The notes beneath the pieces are model-generated. The model searched no databases. It was not told the DNA's origin and was given only the letters and a program-made list of their open reading frames with translations. A program made the translations under genes and the position numbers. A stretch of 64,000 bases of DNA from Alphaproteobacteria bacterium (GTDB taxonomy: Bacteria; Pseudomonadota; Alphaproteobacteria; Micavibrionales; Micavibrionaceae), in the NCBI GenBank assembly GCA_021776025.1, contig JAJFGR010000018.1:62001-126000 (forward strand), written 5' to 3'. Position 1 is the stretch's first letter, and each line of letters begins with the position of its first letter. Positions 44,594-53,380 of the stretch are shown here, piece after piece.

Positions 44594-45493
44594 TTATTTG
44601 TCCTTCCTGAAATATTGAACGGTGATGTCCGGCGGCAGAATTGAAAGCAGTGGGACAAGACAGAATACGGCTGCGTATATAACGCGCGAGAGGATTATAT
44701 TCATTGTCTGATCGTAGAGGATTCTTTCCCAGAGCCCCTTGGTTGTAAGGGTTTCAAGGCGCTGTCTTTCGATTTCATGGAAGCCGTGACGCTGCGTTAG
44801 TTTTTCTAAAAGACTCGGAGAAAAATAGCTTAAGTGGGGAGACGGAAAATCTTTTTGCCACATGCGGTCCATCGGTTTTGACATGCCAAAGGTTTTTAAG
44901 ATTGTAGCCAGGCGATAAAAAATGCCGTTCTTATTCGGCAGATTTATTACTAAGATTCCATCGTCTTCCAAATGCTTATGACAGGCATCAAGCGCTTCAC
45001 CTACATCGGGCAAATGTTCAAAAACATCATTGAAAATAATGACGTCGAATTTTTTATCGGCCGGAACAATGCCGGGGAAGAATCCTTGCCAGAGTGTATG
45101 ATTCTCACGCATCGCCGGGGTGATGACGCAGGCATCGGGCTCAACACCATAGGTTTGCATCTTTTCGGTTTTTGCCAGATCCAAGAACCAGCCATAGGCA
45201 CAGCCGATGTCGAGAACGGATTGCTGACCAGCAGAAAATTGTGACTTAAGTGTTGTCAGAATTTTGGTGTAATTTTTTTCGCGCAGAGCCTTTAGTGCGA
45301 GAAAGCGGACGTCTTCATCGATTTTTTCGGCTGTATCGGGAGATTCGCCAATGACCACATCAAGCGTTGAAGATAAGAATCCGCAGGATTTACATTTTTG
45401 CATCCACGGGCCCAGATTCGTTTTTTGCGGGTTTTCGCACACGGCACAAGAATCGGCAGGCACATCTTTTTTGTGTTGCTGTAAATTTTCCAT
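44594..45493 (-). CDS. SAM-dependent methyltransferase with N-terminal zinc ribbon
   Basis: The N-terminus has two Cys pairs (CAVCENPQ and KCKSCGF) consistent with a zinc ribbon. Residues about 90-210 form a class I methyltransferase: VLDIGCAYGWFLDLA, then FDVIIFNDVFEHLPD and DDGILVINLPN. The pattern matches sugar or polyketide-type C-methyltransferases of the Methyltransf_23/13 type. A C-terminal hydrophobic segment (VIYAAVFCLVPLLSILPP) suggests membrane attachment. It lies upstream of pyk on the same strand. Confidence 0.8.
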   Translation of the reverse strand: MENLQQHKKDVPADSCAVCENPQKTNLGPWMQKCKSCGFLSSTLDVVIGESPDTAEKIDEDVRFLALKALREKNYTKILTTLKSQFSAGQQSVLDIGCAYGWFLDLAKTEKMQTYGVEPDACVITPAMRENHTLWQGFFPGIVPADKKFDVIIFNDVFEHLPDVGEALDACHKHLEDDGILVINLPNKNGIFYRLATILKTFGMSKPMDRMWQKDFPSPHLSYFSPSLLEKLTQRHGFHEIERQRLETLTTKGLWERILYDQTMNIILSRVIYAAVFCLVPLLSILPPDITVQYFRKDK

Positions 45494-45899
45494 GCCGGGG
45501 CCTTCATTTTTCTGTTTAAAAACAATGTTTTTAGAAGAGAATCATAGCATGTTGATAGTGTGAGTAACAGAGATGAAAACTGCTTGCTGGAAATGCTGGT
45601 TTCAGCGCAGAATGGTTTTATATCAATCAGGGTACTTACGAAATTTTATTTCAATTTTTGGTTTTTTCCACTTTTTTTTCGGGGGATAAGGGCCGGGATA
45701 TCTCTGTTAATTTGCTGAAAAACAACGATTTTGAAAATGATGAACACGCCTCTAGGAACATATACCCATTGCTGCACACCACGAGATGTAGTAGCTTATT
45801 TTTTAACAAACGCTACAGATTGTGTTTTCACACACTGTCTGCACCCCATAAAAATCTATCCTTTTTGGATACACAAAAAATTTAATAGGAGTAAGGCTC
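45494..45899. other. Intergenic region upstream of nrdA with a possible NrdR box
   Basis: No gene is supported in this gap of about 400 bases. Positions 45810-45825 read ACGCTACAGATTGTGT, matching the NrdR consensus ACACTATATATAGTGT at 12 of 16 positions. A weaker partner starts near 45776. AGGAGTAAGGCTC precedes the nrdA ATG as ribosome-binding site. No -35/-10 pair stands out. Confidence 0.45.
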
Positions 45900-47726
45900 A
45901 TGTTTGACGTTGCGCAAATGGAGAGGGGCAATCGCGTCCAGATTGATCGCTCTCGGGATGAAAATTTAACCGGTTTTGGGAAAGCCACTTTGGTTGACCG
46001 GTATCTTTTACCCGAGGAACAGCCTCAGGATTTATTCGCGCGCGTGTCCATGCATTATGGGGATGATAGCGAACATGCGCAACGTATCTATGATTACATG
46101 TCGAAATTGTGGTTTATGCCTTCGACGCCGATTCTTTCGAATGGCGGCACGAATCGCGGTTTGCCGATTTCATGTTTCCTGAACGAAACAAACGATTCTC
46201 TTGGCGATATTGTTGAGCTGTGGAATGAGAATGTCTGGCTGGCATCTTTGGGCGGCGGCATTGGATCATATTGGGGCAATGTGCGCTCTATTGGTGAGAA
46301 AGTTGGCCGCAATGGTAAGACAAGCGGGATTGTGCCGTTCATCCGCGTGATGGATAGTTTGACGCTGGCGATTTCTCAAGGCTCCTTGCGCCGCGGGTCT
46401 GCAGCTATTTATCTGCCCATATGGCACCCAGAGATTGAAGAATTTATTGAGCTTCGCCGCCCGACCGGTGGAGACCCGAACCGTAAAGCGCTGAATTTGC
46501 ATCACGGCGTTTTGGTGAATAATGCGTTTATGCATGCGGTTGAAAATGATGAAGAATTCGCGCTTAAATCGCCGAAAGATAACAGCGTTGTTGATAAGGT
46601 GAGCGCGCGTGATCTTTGGATCCGGTTGCTAACCGCGCGGGTTGAAACAGGCGAGCCGTATATTGTGTTTATCGATCATGTGAATGATCAAATTCCGGCG
46701 CACCATAAAATGGCGGGATTAAATGTGAAGATGTCTAATCTATGTTCGGAAATTACTTTGCCGACTGGACGCGACCATTTGGGCAATGACCGCACGGCCG
46801 TGTGCTGCCTCTCCTCGCTTAATCTTGAGAAATATGATGAGTGGCAGGATCATCCGACGTTCATTGAAGATGTGATGCGGTTCTTGGATAACGTGCTTAG
46901 CGATTTTATTGCCAAAGCGCCGGACAGTATGAAGCGTGCAAAATATGCCGCGATGCGTGAGCGCTCCGTTGGTTTGGGCGTGATGGGTTTCCATGGTTTC
47001 TTGCAAAGTAAGATGATTCCAATGGAAAGCGTGATGGCGAAAGTCTGGAACAGAAAGATGTTCCAACATATTCGCCGCGGCGCCGATGATGCGTCTGTGA
47101 AGCTGGCCGAAGAGCGCGGTGCGTGCCCCGATGCTGCAGATTACGGGATTAATGAGCGGTTTTCGAACAAGATGGCGATTGCGCCAACCGCTTCGATATC
47201 GATTATTTGCGGCGGGGCATCGCCGGGGATTGAGCCGAATGCAGCCAATGCCTATACGCATAAAACCTTGTCCGGATCTTTCCCAGTGAAGAACAGGTTT
47301 CTCGCCGAGATTTTGGAAGAAAAAGGCCAGAACAACGAAGATATATGGAGCTCAATCTTTACCAATGAGGGTAGCGTGCAACATCTTGATTTCCTTTCAG
47401 ACGAAGAAAAAGATGTGTTTAAGACCGCGTTTGAAATTGACCAGCGCTGGCTAATTGAACATGCCGGTGATCGGTCTGGGTATATTTGTCAGGCGCAGAG
47501 CCTGAACGTATTCCTGCCGGCCAATGTGCACAAAGCCGATCTGCATGGGCTGCATTTTGAAGCGTGGAAAAAAGGCGTGAAGAGCTTGTATTATTGCCGG
47601 TCAAAATCAATCCAGCGCGCGGAAAGCGGCGCATCATGGCAACGGGCGAAAGACGACGCGGCCAAAGAAGCGGAAAAAGAGAGCGAGAGCCAAGGCCAGT
47701 ATGAAGAGTGCCTTGCCTGTCAGTAA
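45900..47726 (+). CDS. nrdA: Ribonucleoside-diphosphate reductase class Ia, alpha subunit
   Basis: NrdA reduces ribonucleoside diphosphates. The 608-residue protein has the active-site Cys in ISCFLNE, the NxCxE catalytic motif in SNLCSEITLP, and the C-terminal thiol pair ECLACQ. It begins directly with the catalytic region and shows no N-terminal ATP-cone, so the dATP activity-control site is missing. Such short NrdA proteins are known in Alphaproteobacteria. nrdB lies 1.3 kb downstream with one gene between. Confidence 0.97.
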   Translation: MFDVAQMERGNRVQIDRSRDENLTGFGKATLVDRYLLPEEQPQDLFARVSMHYGDDSEHAQRIYDYMSKLWFMPSTPILSNGGTNRGLPISCFLNETNDSLGDIVELWNENVWLASLGGGIGSYWGNVRSIGEKVGRNGKTSGIVPFIRVMDSLTLAISQGSLRRGSAAIYLPIWHPEIEEFIELRRPTGGDPNRKALNLHHGVLVNNAFMHAVENDEEFALKSPKDNSVVDKVSARDLWIRLLTARVETGEPYIVFIDHVNDQIPAHHKMAGLNVKMSNLCSEITLPTGRDHLGNDRTAVCCLSSLNLEKYDEWQDHPTFIEDVMRFLDNVLSDFIAKAPDSMKRAKYAAMRERSVGLGVMGFHGFLQSKMIPMESVMAKVWNRKMFQHIRRGADDASVKLAEERGACPDAADYGINERFSNKMAIAPTASISIICGGASPGIEPNAANAYTHKTLSGSFPVKNRFLAEILEEKGQNNEDIWSSIFTNEGSVQHLDFLSDEEKDVFKTAFEIDQRWLIEHAGDRSGYICQAQSLNVFLPANVHKADLHGLHFEAWKKGVKSLYYCRSKSIQRAESGASWQRAKDDAAKEAEKESESQGQYEECLACQ

Positions 47727-47752
47727 GCAGAATTCATAAAAATTAAGTAGGG

Positions 47753-47779
47753 GGCCCGCAAAACCAGCGGGCCTTTTTT
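47753..47779 (+). terminator. Rho-independent terminator of nrdA
   Basis: A GGCCCGC/GCGGGCC stem (47753-47759 with 47767-47773) with a 7-base loop is followed by six T. It separates nrdA from the next gene. Confidence 0.9.
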
Positions 47780-47853
47780 ATGGGTAAATTTGACATTTAT
47801 TCGAAGGATCCTATATAAGTACGGTTTGTTTTAACATAATAAAAATATGAGCC

Positions 47854-48780
47854 ATGGTAGAACCTTTATCATCAGATGAATTCCCGCGCGCAGGTGCGGC
47901 CATACCTTTACCCGCCGAGACACCTCCTTCAGTCGCTGTAGAGATATTGAAATCTGCAAATATTGAGCTTGTTGAGCGCTTATTTTATCATTGGCGTGAT
48001 AATCCGCCGGATCTTAGACAGCTGGTGAGTGGGTGCTGCGACACTATAAAATTTTCAAATAAATCAAGTAGTCTGATTATGTCCGCGACAAAAATGGCGG
48101 CGGAAGAAAACAACAACCCCTATCACCACAACCACCATTTTCGTGAAGTGTTTGCGCTGACATTTATGCTTGGTCACCACGCTTCTCAGGACCTGACATT
48201 TACAGAGGAACGTTTTGCTCAATTGCTGACCGCAGCACTGATTCATGATTACAAGCATGATGGCCTGACAAATACTATTGATGGTGTGCACACCCCATTC
48301 AGGCTTGAGAAACAATCATTTGATGCGGCAAAAGAGCGTTTAGTAAAGGCCGGTGCAACGGCCGAAGATCTTACCGTTATTGAAGCCTTTATTTTGGGAA
48401 CAGATGCGAGCGCGCCAAAGGGTAATAAAGATTATGTTTCTCCTACCGACAGCATGAAAAATTACATGGATAATGGCGGCAAAAATCCTGAAGATTTACA
48501 TCAGAGTTTACGCGTGCTGCACGAAAGAAATTTAGTTGATACCGCGCTGTTATTACATGATGCCGATATTGGATCCAGCGCTGCCCTATCGCCAAAATTT
48601 AATGCGCTCCAAAGCGAAGAACTTAAGGTCGAATGGGGGCTGGATGAAGCTCCTGACCAAAAATTCTTTTTCAAACAAGTCTGTCGTGAACGTATGTTTT
48701 CCAGATCTGGAAAAGCGCTTTTGCAACCCTCAATGAATAAAGTTCTCGAAAGCTTCGGCATAGAACCACCGCACGCCTAA
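47854..48780 (+). CDS. HD/PDEase-like metal-dependent phosphohydrolase
   Basis: The 308-residue protein has the metal motifs of class I cyclic-nucleotide phosphodiesterases: NPYHHNHHFREVF (His92-95 region), then ALIHDYKHDGLTN (His131, Asp132, His135) and LLLHDADIGSS (His235, Asp236). The spacing YHxxxH...HDxxHxGxxN is closer to eukaryotic PDEs than to ordinary bacterial HD domains. The substrate is unknown. It sits between nrdA and nrdB behind its own promoter, so a nucleotide-related role is a reasonable guess only. Confidence 0.75.
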   Translation: MVEPLSSDEFPRAGAAIPLPAETPPSVAVEILKSANIELVERLFYHWRDNPPDLRQLVSGCCDTIKFSNKSSSLIMSATKMAAEENNNPYHHNHHFREVFALTFMLGHHASQDLTFTEERFAQLLTAALIHDYKHDGLTNTIDGVHTPFRLEKQSFDAAKERLVKAGATAEDLTVIEAFILGTDASAPKGNKDYVSPTDSMKNYMDNGGKNPEDLHQSLRVLHERNLVDTALLLHDADIGSSAALSPKFNALQSEELKVEWGLDEAPDQKFFFKQVCRERMFSRSGKALLQPSMNKVLESFGIEPPHA

Positions 48781-48795
48781 TTCGGCGTTTTTTTG
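48773..48795 (+). terminator. Weak terminator after the PDE-like gene
   Basis: A 5-bp ACGCC/GGCGT stem with a 6-base loop is followed by seven T. It overlaps the stop codon of the PDE-like gene. Confidence 0.5.
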
Positions 48796-48823
48796 TGAAA
48801 AAATCACTAATTTTTCTTGAAAA

Positions 48824-48871
48824 ACACAATATATGGTGGTTTAATAGGTTTATTGTCACAATATGCGGTCA
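48824..48871. promoter_or_regulatory. Pair of NrdR-like boxes upstream of nrdB
   Basis: Box 1 at 48824-48839 reads ACACAATATATGGTGG and box 2 at 48856-48871 reads TCACAATATGCGGTCA. Both match the NrdR consensus ACAC-AT-rich-GTGT pattern. They are 32 bases apart, about three helical turns, as found for NrdR-controlled ribonucleotide reductase genes. The NrdR gene is not in this window. Confidence 0.6.
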
Positions 48872-49027
48872 TGCTCTTTTTGCAGTTTTGTTGCCGTTCC
48901 TTACGAAAACTTATCCCCGCTATCCCCGTTGTTTTTTCGGGTTTTTCGCGGAATGACTCGGAAAATTGCAGAAGAACTCTACACTTAACGTCACAAGAAT
49001 CACTGTTTAAATGAGGAGACACGCCCC

Positions 49028-50110
49028 ATGTGCGCGCAAGAAGTTATCGACGACCGGAAAAATACCAAAGGCAAGCTTATGGAAGAGCGCCATCTTTATA
49101 AGCCATTTTTATATCCGTGGTGTTATGAAGCATGGTTGACACAGCAGCGCGTTCACTGGCTGCCGGAAGAAGTGCCGATGGCCGAAGATGTGCGCGATTG
49201 GAAAAAAACACTTACCGAATCCGAAAAAAATCTGATGACGCAGATTTTCCGGTTCTTCACCCAGGCCGATGTGGAAGTGAATAATTGTTACATGAAGCAT
49301 TATTCCCAGGTGTTTGGCCCGGTGGAAGTGCAGATGATGCTCTCGGCATTTTCGAATATTGAGACAGTGCACATTGCGGCCTATTCGCACTTGCTGGACA
49401 CGCTGGGGATGCCGGAAACCGAATATTCCGCGTTCCTTGATTATAAGGAAATGAAAGATAAATTCGATTATATGCAAGATGTTTCCATGCAATCGCGGCG
49501 CGATATTGCCAAGACGATGGCGATGTTTGGCGCGTTTACCGAAGGGCTAGCGCTGTTTGCATCTTTTGCGATTTTGATGAACTTCCCGCGCTTTAACAAG
49601 ATGAAAGGGATGGGTCAGATTATTACATGGTCTGTGCGTGATGAAACGCTGCATTGCTTGTCGATGATCAAACTGTTCAACACTTTCATCAGTGAAAATC
49701 AAGATATCTGGGATGACGAGCTTCGCGCGGAGATTCAGGAATGCTGCGAAATTACGGTTGAGCATGAAGATGCATTTATTGATCTGTGTTTTGAAATGGG
49801 CGAGATCGAAGGGATGAAACCCGAAGATGTAAAACAATATATTCGCTATATCGGGGATCGGCGTTTGCAACAACTCCATATGGAACCAATTTACGGTGTC
49901 ACAGAAAACCCGCTGCCGTGGATGGATGAGATGCTCAATGGCGCGGAGCACACGAACTTTTTCGAAAACCGCGCAACGGAATATTCCAAAGCTTCGACCG
50001 AAGGCACATGGGAAGAAGTCTTTAGCGAAGATATTTTTGCCGGAAATTACGGCAAGAAACCTTCGCCTGATGCATCGAATGATGGTGGAAGCGAAACCGA
50101 AGCCGCATAA
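49028..50110 (+). CDS. nrdB: Ribonucleoside-diphosphate reductase class Ia, beta subunit
   Basis: NrdB holds the diiron-tyrosyl radical. The 360-residue protein has the ferritin-like helices with FFTQADVEVNNCYMKHYSQVF, then FSNIETVHIAAYSHLLDTLG and WSVRDETLHCLSMIKLF with the EH ligands. The C-terminal tail (ending GGSETEAA) is of the type that docks with NrdA. It shows no ATP-cone either. A purine-rich GAGGAG precedes the ATG. Confidence 0.97.
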   Translation: MCAQEVIDDRKNTKGKLMEERHLYKPFLYPWCYEAWLTQQRVHWLPEEVPMAEDVRDWKKTLTESEKNLMTQIFRFFTQADVEVNNCYMKHYSQVFGPVEVQMMLSAFSNIETVHIAAYSHLLDTLGMPETEYSAFLDYKEMKDKFDYMQDVSMQSRRDIAKTMAMFGAFTEGLALFASFAILMNFPRFNKMKGMGQIITWSVRDETLHCLSMIKLFNTFISENQDIWDDELRAEIQECCEITVEHEDAFIDLCFEMGEIEGMKPEDVKQYIRYIGDRRLQQLHMEPIYGVTENPLPWMDEMLNGAEHTNFFENRATEYSKASTEGTWEEVFSEDIFAGNYGKKPSPDASNDGGSETEAA

Positions 50111-50140
50111 ACGAATTCACTGCGTAAGCCAAGAAAATGA

Positions 50141-50189
50141 AGTCGCCGAATTTTCCGTCTCAACCCGAGACCTTTCGGCGGCTTTTTTT
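50141..50189 (+). terminator. Rho-independent terminator of nrdB
   Basis: AGTCGCCGAA pairs with TTCGGCGGCT (10 bp, one G-U) around a 23-base loop and is followed by seven T. It ends twelve bases before the convergent ilvA stop. Confidence 0.85.
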
Positions 50190-50200
50190 GTGTTGTGTTA

Positions 50201-51445
50201 TTAAACGTCGCTGGAGGCTTTGACGCTAAAGCCTGCGTCTTCCAGAGTTTGAACGATATCTTGCACATGCTGCTTATCACGGGCTTCGATGACGACTTCT
50301 AGCTCTGCACGTTTTAGCGACACAGATTGCATCATGCGCTGGTGAATGACCTCGACCACGTTAGCGCCGGATTCACCGATAATGCGGGAAATGTCGGACA
50401 GTTGACCGGGCGTGTCGTCAATTTCGAAAGTCAGGCGCGTTATGCGCCCATCGCGGACAAGGCCGCGCAAAATGATTGTGGAGAGCAGGCGCGAGTCGAT
50501 ATTGCCGCCGCACACCACAAGGCCGATTTTTTTACCTTTATATTTGTCCGCATTCTTTTTGATATAGGCATAACCGGCAGCGGGCGCGCCTTCAATCACG
50601 AGTTTTTCATCGCTTAGAACATCAAAGATCCCTTCTTCGATTTCGTTTTCACTGGCCGTGACCATATCGGACACCAGAGCTTTTACTGTTTCAACATTAC
50701 TGGCGGCCGGTTTTTCGACCGCGATGCCTTCGGCGATTGTCGGCTCTCCGGGGACAAAGGGCCGATCATGAAATTCATTAACCATGCCGGGGAAATTCTC
50801 AGCCTGAACGCCGATCACCTCGATGTCCGGTTTCATGCCTTTAAGCGCTGTGGCCACGCCGCTAATAAGCCCGCCGCCGCCAACGGGGACAAAGACCACA
50901 TCGAGGTCTGGCACATCTTCAAGCATCTCAATGCCCAGTGTGCCCTGCCCGGCCGCGATTAGCGGGTCATCAAACGGGTGAATATAGGTATAGCCGTGCT
51001 CTTTAATAAGGCGCTGAACTTCCTCAGCCGAATCCACCAAATCTGCGCCATGGATCACAACTTTTGCGCCGAAATCTTCTGTGCGCTTAATCTTGTTAAA
51101 CGGCGTTCCTTCGGGCATGACGATAATGGTAGGGATATTCAGGCGCTGGGCATGGTAGGCAACGCCTTGAGCGTGATTGCCGCGAGATAGCGCGATAACG
51201 CCTTTTTTGCGTTGTTCTTCATTGAGGCTGAGCAGCTTATTCAGCGCGCCGCGCCCTTTGAAAGCGTTGGTATGCTGGAGGTTTTCGAGCTTCAGATAGA
51301 GGTCAATTCCGAGATGCGCGGAAAGCCGCGCGGCCTTAACGGTCGGCGTGCGGATTGTGGCGTCTTTAATGGCCTCATGAGCCTTTTTTACATCTTCAAA
51401 TGTCAGACCCGCGTTTTCAGGCACTTTTTTGCTCAACGGTTTCAT
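50201..51445 (-). CDS. ilvA: Threonine ammonia-lyase
   Basis: This enzyme deaminates threonine to 2-oxobutanoate, the first step of isoleucine synthesis. The 414 residues include the PLP Lys in HTNAFKGRGAL, the glycine loop PVGGGGLISG and the serine-rich SRGNHAQGVAYH. A C-terminal ACT-like domain (about 335-414, RLTFEIDDTPGQLSDISRIIG) suggests allosteric control, as in the single-ACT form. It is convergent with nrdB. Confidence 0.95.
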   Translation of the reverse strand: MKPLSKKVPENAGLTFEDVKKAHEAIKDATIRTPTVKAARLSAHLGIDLYLKLENLQHTNAFKGRGALNKLLSLNEEQRKKGVIALSRGNHAQGVAYHAQRLNIPTIIVMPEGTPFNKIKRTEDFGAKVVIHGADLVDSAEEVQRLIKEHGYTYIHPFDDPLIAAGQGTLGIEMLEDVPDLDVVFVPVGGGGLISGVATALKGMKPDIEVIGVQAENFPGMVNEFHDRPFVPGEPTIAEGIAVEKPAASNVETVKALVSDMVTASENEIEEGIFDVLSDEKLVIEGAPAAGYAYIKKNADKYKGKKIGLVVCGGNIDSRLLSTIILRGLVRDGRITRLTFEIDDTPGQLSDISRIIGESGANVVEVIHQRMMQSVSLKRAELEVVIEARDKQHVQDIVQTLEDAGFSVKASSDV

Positions 51446-51722
51446 AATATTTTTACCCTTTTCAAGCGAAGAACAATAGGAGTAGCGGCGTGCAAAGGCC
51501 AGTGTTTTTTGTGTTCAAGAGCGAAAAGACATGGCGGGAGGCCGCAAAATTTGCTATTATTCACTTAACAGGTACATAAGGAAATCTCCTTGATCTCAAT
51601 TTTACCTTTTCAAAATATCGATCCTTCAGGCGCTTATTCGCAGACCGCCCCGCTTCATTTGCACTCCTCACATTTCAAGTTTTTTCAACCCACCGCTAAC
51701 CCCAACGGAAGGACCCCTTCAC

Positions 51723-52466
51723 ATGTCAAAAAAATCTCGCAAAAGCCGTAATAGCAATAAAGAGAATAATATCGTCCATACCGCGTTTGATAACAATGAC
51801 TGGCACCCGATGGATGATGAAATAGATGGCCGGCGAGATCAAAAATATGTAAAGAATATAAAACCGCGATCGGATGGGCAGGCGGCGCTGATGCAAGCGA
51901 TTGATGATTATGCGTTGACGATGGCGATTGGCCCGGCGGGAACGGGGAAGACGTATCTTGCGATTGCCAAAGCCGCTGAAGCCCTTGAAAAAGGTCAGGT
52001 TGAGCGGATTATCCTTTCGCGCCCAGCGATGGAAGCGGGCGAGTCGATTGGGTTTCTCCCCGGAGATATGGCGGAGAAAATGGCGCCATATTTACGGCCG
52101 CTTTATGACAGTTTAGGTGACCGGATGGGCGGTAAAAAAGTTCGTCAGTATCTGGAGGACGGCACAATTGAAATTGCCCCGATAGGCTTTATGCGTGGAC
52201 GGACGCTGAATAATGCCTTCGTTGTGATTGATGAAGCGCAGAACTGCACTTATGGGCAGATGAAGATGATTTTATCGCGGCTGGGCTGGCATTCGACGAT
52301 GGTTGTTACTGGCGATCCGGGGCAGTCAGATTTGCTGGATGGGATGAGTGGTTTGGCCAATATTTCGGACAGGCTGGACGCGCTGGATAATATTGCAGTT
52401 TGCCGCTTAGGCGATAGCGATATTGTTCGCCATCCCCTTGTGGCGGATATGTTAGGTGTGATTTAG
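51723..52466 (+). CDS. phoH: PhoH-family ATPase
   Basis: The 247-residue protein has Walker A GPAGTGKTYLA, the PhoH motifs LSRPAMEAGESIGFLPGDM and KVRQYLEDGTIEIAP. Walker B is VVIDEAQNCTYGQMK, with VVTGDPGQSD. PhoH proteins are RNA-associated ATPases linked to phosphate starvation and RNA quality control. The family assignment is firm, the role less so. The N-terminal segment (about 1-45) is Ser/Lys/Asn-rich and variable. Confidence 0.93.
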   Translation: MSKKSRKSRNSNKENNIVHTAFDNNDWHPMDDEIDGRRDQKYVKNIKPRSDGQAALMQAIDDYALTMAIGPAGTGKTYLAIAKAAEALEKGQVERIILSRPAMEAGESIGFLPGDMAEKMAPYLRPLYDSLGDRMGGKKVRQYLEDGTIEIAPIGFMRGRTLNNAFVVIDEAQNCTYGQMKMILSRLGWHSTMVVTGDPGQSDLLDGMSGLANISDRLDALDNIAVCRLGDSDIVRHPLVADMLGVI

Positions 52467-52493
52467 GAATTTAATCCTTATTTAAGTATAATT

Positions 52494-52519
52494 AAGCCCG
52501 GTTCAATGCCGGGCTTTTT
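52494..52519 (+). terminator. Rho-independent terminator of phoH
   Basis: A perfect 8-bp stem AAGCCCGG/CCGGGCTT (52494-52501, 52509-52516) encloses a 7-base loop and is followed by T residues. Confidence 0.92.
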
Positions 52520-52578
52520 ACGAAATATTAACCCGCGTGCGGCATTATTATTAATGCAAAGACACAAGGGTTCATAAA

Positions 52579-53112
52579 ATGCATACAGATACAGTGGAGC
52601 ACTCCACGCATAAAGACGGGGGGACAGATCTCCCGCAAGCCACGCATTCCATTCATATTGTTACGGCAGAGATAGGCAGCGAAGGCGGCCCCGCCTACAA
52701 TTATATCGTTTTTCGCGACCACACAGGCGCCGACAAGGTGATGATGAATGGTTTGGCGATTGAGCGTAAAGATTCAGACGTGCGTGCGCTGCGCGGCGTG
52801 ATGGCGCCGCCGAATGAAGGCGGTCTGCCGCAGGAGCATTTTAAAGTGGTTAATGAAACAGAAGTGTTTCGCGGCCCGGTGAAAGACTATTTGCGCAAAA
52901 TGGCGATGGCGGTTGAGGCCCTGCATTTCATCAACGCGCAGAATTTGAATTATCGCCCGGAAGATACGAATGGCGATAGCCCGAATTCCGTTGCCCATAC
53001 GCTGGTGAAAGCGATGGAATTGGAATTCCCGGAAGAAACGTCCGCATTTTGGGCGCCGGGTCATGAAAGAATTATTTTACCGAAAAACTGGAGATCAAAT
53101 TATGCAGCCTGA
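52579..53112 (+). CDS. Hypothetical protein, 177 aa
   Basis: The product opens MHTDTVEHSTHKDGG and is mixed alpha/beta (HSIHIVTAEIGSEGGPAYNYIVFRD). It has a charged middle and a helical C-terminus, with no signal peptide. I recognise no family. The small downstream gene overlaps its end by 11 bases, so the two form an operon. Confidence 0.6.
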   Translation: MHTDTVEHSTHKDGGTDLPQATHSIHIVTAEIGSEGGPAYNYIVFRDHTGADKVMMNGLAIERKDSDVRALRGVMAPPNEGGLPQEHFKVVNETEVFRGPVKDYLRKMAMAVEALHFINAQNLNYRPEDTNGDSPNSVAHTLVKAMELEFPEETSAFWAPGHERIILPKNWRSNYAA

Positions 53113-53299
53113 GTTAGATACAACGGATCCTGAAGTACTTGCCTTTGCAAGCGTTATTCAAAATGCGCCGACCCTTGCAACGCTGGATGTTAGCCAAGAG
53201 GTTCTTCCAGGGAATTTCTCGGATCGCGATCCCGTATTAGCACAAAACGATTCAACGCTGGAGAATGTACACAACATTACGCCGCCGACAATCGCATAA
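53102..53299 (+). CDS. Small acidic hypothetical protein, 65 aa
   Basis: It starts MQPELDTTDPEVLAFASVIQ with GGAG upstream of the ATG. It is acidic and probably disordered at the C-terminus (DSTLENVHNITPPTIA). It overlaps the preceding gene and is followed by a terminator, so it appears to be the last gene of a two-gene unit. Function unknown. Confidence 0.6.
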   Translation: MQPELDTTDPEVLAFASVIQNAPTLATLDVSQEVLPGNFSDRDPVLAQNDSTLENVHNITPPTIA

Positions 53300-53322
53300 A
53301 TAAATTTACCACGGAAAACGTT

Positions 53323-53351
53323 GCAGGCTCGCTTTGGCGGGCCTGTTTTTT
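53323..53351 (+). terminator. Rho-independent terminator after the two-gene unit
   Basis: CAGGC pairs with GCCTG, with an inner CGC/GCG stem, and is followed by six T. Confidence 0.8.
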
Positions 53352-53380
53352 CATGCGGGTATTTCTGTTAGAATTCATCA

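Noticed and set aside
45776-45791. Second NrdR box upstream of nrdA
   Set aside because: It matches the consensus at only about half of the positions, so only the 45810 box is suggested.
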